From: Hepsetus odoe
Lineage: Eukaryota > Chordata > Actinopteri > Characiformes > Hepsetidae
DNA length: 64,000 nucleotides
Reading direction: 5' to 3'
Assembly: GCA_017165825.1 (NCBI GenBank)
Contig: CM029386.1
Location: 4,872,765-4,936,764 of the forward strand
The translations under genes were made by a program, and so were the position numbers. Each line of letters begins with the position of its first letter. Position 1 is the first letter of the stretch. The notes under the pieces are model-generated. The model saw only the letters and a program-made list of their open reading frames with translations. It ran no database searches and was not told the DNA's origin. Below, piece by piece: positions 61,002 to 64,000 of the stretch.

Positions 61002-61418
61002 CAGTTTGTTTTCTTCATCTTCTGATGTTTCAGTGTCCTCCTCTTCTTCTTCAAGGAACTCAACATCTGACTCACCAGGGGCTATGGGAACGCATATGGT
61101 TAAGTTGGGATTGGTCATGTAACTGTCTTCCCCTTCTAGGATTATATACTTCTCCCCATAGCAACCAACGGTCCCGTTGCATTCAGTGTGGTTGATGCTG
61201 TGAGTCTTCATTGCTGTCTGGGCCTCCATGGCCTTTCGCTTGCGTCGGGACAAGTTACCATTGAATAGGTCCTTCATGCAGCCAAGCAGCCAAGTGAGAC
61301 CAGCGTGGATCCGTGCAATGGCGATCTGCATGTTGTTCATTTCACCATCCTCATCTGGGGCTGACAGGTTATCAGAACTGAAGGAGCTCAGCAACAAAGC
61401 CAGGAACAAGTTCAACAC
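61002..61418 (-). CDS. Voltage-gated sodium channel alpha subunit, single exon (end of DII-S6 and II-III linker)
   Basis: 417-bp exon with acceptor TTTCTAG and donor CTG/GTAAGA, open throughout (139 codons). It starts VLNLFLALLLSSFSSDNL, the end of transmembrane segment S6 of domain II, followed by DEDGEMNNMQIAIARI, then a linker with NPNLTICVPIAPGESD and an acidic EEEEEDTETSEDEEN end. This is the cytoplasmic loop between domains II and III, where ankyrin-G binding motifs (V-P-I-A-x-x-E-S-D type) occur; CVPIAPGESDVE fits that motif. APDEDGEMNN is closest in my memory to SCN5A-type channels, so scn5-like is a tentative assignment. Neighbouring exons (DII pore, DIII) were not found on either side. 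Confidence 0.85.
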
Positions 61419-61419
61419 C

Positions 61420-62330
61420 TAGAAATCATATAAGCAAGTATAATTAAGGCAGAAAGTGTGTGATATGCTTCAATTACTTATGAACCTCAATTAGTTATTA
61501 ATAATTTTTTTCAGTGCAAAACAAAATTTTATTTTAGACACCTTAGACCAGTTTCCAATCAACAAAATTCAGATTATTTTCCCAAATTTTTCTAAAAATA
61601 AATGCTGATGGGCCATAAGCAGCTAACATTGCACAGGGATTTAAACATTTATGAAAAAAAAAGCACAGATAATACTCCTGTTTCTTAATATTACAAGCTG
61701 CATGTTCACGTTCCAAATAACTGATTTAAAACTGAACTCAAGCACCGGCCTGCTGTGTGGCATGTATGTTTACCATCTGCATCACTAAATCTGCCCATGC
61801 CAGGGCTAAGCACAATGCTAACTGTATTGTGAATGCTTTCTATATTGTGTTTAAGCTGTTGTCCCATGAACTTGTTTCTGAATCAGCTTGGGCCTGATTC
61901 ATGACAGATGCCCTTTGATCTCTGGCATGGCTAGAGAAATCCCTTAAGGAAACCTGAGTCTGGCTGGAAAGTGAATTAGACATGATTAGTTCTGCCAAAC
62001 ATTGTAGACTACTTTTAAGTAATAATATCATTATATTGTAAGTGGTCTGGCAATAAATCAATGCTGTCCAGTTTTAGAATGCACATTTGGTTTTGGGGCT
62101 AATTCTGTACCAAAAAATATATTTTTTTTTGTTTTAGAAGAGGGTATCTGAATATCTGCAGAAAAAGTACAGCCAGCTTCTAAATTATCATAAGGATTTT
62201 AAGAAGTAAATGTAATTCAGAAAAGAAAGTAAATGTAATCAGATCAGAAAGAAAGAAAAATAAACACAGGCATCAGAAATGCTTAGATGGAATAAAACCC
62301 TGTTTAAAATTCAACAATTACAGTAAATAA
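61420..62330. other. No further exon recognised near the sodium-channel exon
   Basis: The upstream (higher-coordinate) flank should contain the exon for the DII pore and S6 of the channel if the gene were contiguous, but none was seen before gfus begins. The sequence is AT-rich. Confidence 0.45.
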
Positions 62331-62344
62331 GATATTTTTATATG

Positions 62345-62345
<1 letters not shown>

Positions 62346-62403
<58 letters not shown>

Positions 62404-62405
62404 TT

Positions 62406-62440
<35 letters not shown>
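62346..62440. repeat. (TA)n followed by (AAT)n
   Basis: About 26 TA units, then a TTATTGTT spacer and about 13 AAT units. Confidence 0.95.
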
Positions 62441-62442
<2 letters not shown>

Positions 62443-62476
62443 TTCATCCTGGTAACTGGTGCATTTAGGGTAATTC

Positions 62477-62615
62477 CCAGCATCAGTTCTTCTAGGTACA
62501 CTTGCACAAAGTCAGGGATTCTGTAGGATTACAGTCGGTGTCTGATCAACCAGTTTTATCAAACAGGTGCTGATGATCATCAATGTCACACGCAAGTGTA
62601 CCTAGAAGAACTGAT
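62477..62615. mobile_element. Hairpin-forming fragment of family T Tc1 element
   Basis: CAGTTCTTCTAGGTACACTT and AAGTGTACCTAGAAGAACTG form a near-perfect inverted repeat around a middle that matches 42215-42320. The TIRs of the full element are missing. A (GT)n tract follows at 62620-62648. Confidence 0.7.
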
Positions 62616-62616
62616 G

Positions 62617-62649
<33 letters not shown>

Positions 62650-62859
62650 ATTTAATTGTTAGTGCGAAGCAGTTAAATGAATTGTGTTTTACATCCAACA
62701 GAAACAAGTTTGTTTTATTTATCAAATCTTGCAACAGAGCAATGCTATGACAATGAAATGTGTTGATTCCAGGCATCCTTAACAACTGGGACCCCAGTTG
62801 CCCTAAGCTAAGCAAACTGATCAGTCAAATTAAAGGGACAAAGCAGCCGGAAAACGGAA

Positions 62860-63115
62860 GCAAACCAAACCCTAAAATGGGTGGAAAGCAAAGAACTGCC
62901 AATGTCTCAAAATGAGTGGTAGGGAAAAAAACTGACAAAATCCCCAAAACGGGAGCCGGGACTTTCTCAAAATGGGTGGGAAAAACAACTGGCAAATTAC
63001 CGGCAATGTCGTCAAAGCGACCCGCCGTTCCCCTCTTTATAAAGGGGGAGAGACAGCTGCTCGTCCTCTGACTCCCCCTGGTGGCCGGGCGGGAACGGGT
63101 TCTATATTAATAAAC
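62860..63115 (+). promoter_or_regulatory. Candidate gfus promoter region or LTR, with TATA-like box and CTCF-like motif
   Basis: Contains imperfect repeats of an AAAATGGGTGG word (62874, 62968 and related AAAATGAGTGG at 62909), CTCTTTATAAAGGGGGAG near 63033-63050 (TATA-like) and CCCCCTGGTGGCCGG. It lies about 350 bp before the first coding exon of gfus. It might be the promoter of that gene or the U3-R of a retroelement; AATAAA at 63109 would fit the latter. Confidence 0.4.
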
Positions 63116-63445
63116 ACGCAGAAATAAGATTAACTTTAAAAGTTGATGTTGGTAAGAGTAAATATGCTCAAGCATGAATCTTGTTAAAGAAGAGGGTAGC
63201 TTACAAATGTAAGCTAGTTATCACTTATCTTTACTTTGACAGTTTAGAGTTTTTCATTCTTTTTCTACCAAGCAGTGCCATTATTCACCCGTCCTCACTG
63301 AAAATATACACAGCTGTCTTTACTGCTGTGAACATTTTCCTGATAGTTGTCCAAGTAGATGAAGGATTCTGTTTACTGTTCAGCCTGTAAAGTACATTGT
63401 GATTCTGTGTCTGATTTTAAGATGCTCTCCTCCCCTACCTTTCAG

Positions 63446-63884
63446 ATGGAGGGACCCATGCGTGTACTGGTGACAGGAGGCAGTGGTCTGGTGGGGAAAG
63501 CTATACAGAAAGTAGTGAAGGAGGAAGGAGGTGCGAGAGAAGGAGAAGAATGGATCTTCCTCTCCTCTAAGGATGCCGATTTAACGTGAGCCACTTTTCT
63601 CTACTGTTTCTTACAGTCACTTTGTGGATCATTGGAAAGTGGATCCCACCAATAGTTAATTACTTCTAACCAAACTCTGAATTTTGTACATATTTCTATG
63701 TTGGCCTGTGGCAACAATTTGGATTTGGTTCCTGAACTTGCCTCACTTGTTTGAATATGTTATCTTTAGAAATGCGGCTGTAACAAGGGCAGTCTTTGAG
63801 AAGCATCGTCCGACCCATGTCATTCACCTTGCTGCAATGGTGGGAGGCCTCTTCCGACACTTGAGACAGAACCTGGACTTCTGG
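63446..63884 (+). CDS. gfus: GDP-L-fucose synthase, 5' coding exons (partial)
   Basis: Coding exons 63446-63585, 63770-63884 and 63984 to the window end. The enzyme (TSTA3/FX, a short-chain dehydrogenase/reductase epimerase-reductase) converts GDP-4-keto-6-deoxy-mannose to GDP-L-fucose with NADPH in the cytosol. MRVLVTGGSGLVGKAIQKVV holds the glycine-rich dinucleotide-binding motif (TGGSGLVG). WIFLSSKDADLT ends exon 1, and the split codon AC+A gives Thr. Exon 2 reads FEKHRPTHVIHLAAMVGGLF and NLDFW before GTAAAG. The start ATG directly follows a CCTTTCAG acceptor, as in a gene whose first exon is untranslated. An upstream in-frame ATG (63419-63424 region) is intronic by this model. Human GFUS aligns closely by memory. 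The end coordinate here covers the first two coding exons. Confidence 0.92.
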
Positions 63885-63983
63885 GTAAAGCAAAAACCAC
63901 AAAACTCACACTTTGACACATGAGAGAATGTGAGTGATTTGTTCAGAACAGGTCAAGTAAATAAACCTTGCATTCCTTTTCAG

Positions 63984-64000
63984 AGGATTAATGTCGCCAT
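63984..64000 (+). CDS. gfus: gfus third coding exon, cut by window end
   Basis: After CCTTTTCAG the sequence reads AGG ATT AAT GTC GCC AT, i.e. R-I-N-V-A, matching the position of the RKNVHMND region that follows NLDFW in the human enzyme. Phase 0 agrees with the previous exon. Confidence 0.75.

Overview
This window is vertebrate, almost certainly teleost, DNA. Genes are split into exons with GT-AG junctions. The background is AT-rich and crowded with tRNA-derived SINEs, Tc1-like elements, LINE fragments, solo LTRs and microsatellites. The immune genes belong to the fish-specific NLR family, with FISNA-NACHT, LRR and B30.2 parts on separate exons. The species cannot be fixed from the sequence alone. 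All gene identities come from reading translations and motifs by eye; no search was run.

From 1.8 to 52.8 kb the window holds a cluster of four NLR-B30.2 loci. Locus 1 (+, 1815-3595) is the 3' end of a gene whose NACHT part lies off the left edge. Locus 2 (-, 23021 to 8093) is the best preserved: three related short N-terminal exons, two more N-terminal exons, one 1786-bp FISNA-NACHT exon, eight single-LRR exons, a 47-bp linker exon and a B30.2 exon. All 16 exons join in phase without a stop; only the initiator exon is missing. Locus 3 (-, 35120 to 27355) begins with a pyrin-like (PYD) exon, followed by two short exons, FISNA-NACHT, one LRR, linker and B30.2. Its NACHT exon has a premature stop and two frameshifts. 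Locus 4 (+, 40614 to 52792) is a diverged, inverted paralogue of locus 3. It is badly broken by frameshifts, deletions, a SINE inside the FISNA exon and a LINE between LRR exons.

From about 59.6 kb the content changes to pieces of single-copy genes: exon 1 of an emx1/emx3-type homeobox gene (-), one exon of a voltage-gated sodium channel alpha subunit (-, scn5-like), and the first three coding exons of GDP-L-fucose synthase (gfus/tsta3, +, running off the right edge). The emx and sodium-channel exons have no companion exons in the window, and an undetermined base (n) lies at 60329. A draft-assembly join is therefore a serious possibility here.

The cluster carries about sixteen copies or pieces of one tRNA-derived SINE, a second SINE with a V-SINE-like tail, two chimeric SINEs, at least five Tc1-type elements, LINE remnants, and four solo-LTR-like elements. 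These four have TG...CA ends and 5-bp target duplications, and each contains a perfect or near-perfect CTCF core motif. NLR proteins of this type are cytosolic, ATP-binding sensors or regulators: NACHT drives assembly, LRR and B30.2 probably recognise ligands, and PYD recruits partners. That is family knowledge; nothing here shows expression.
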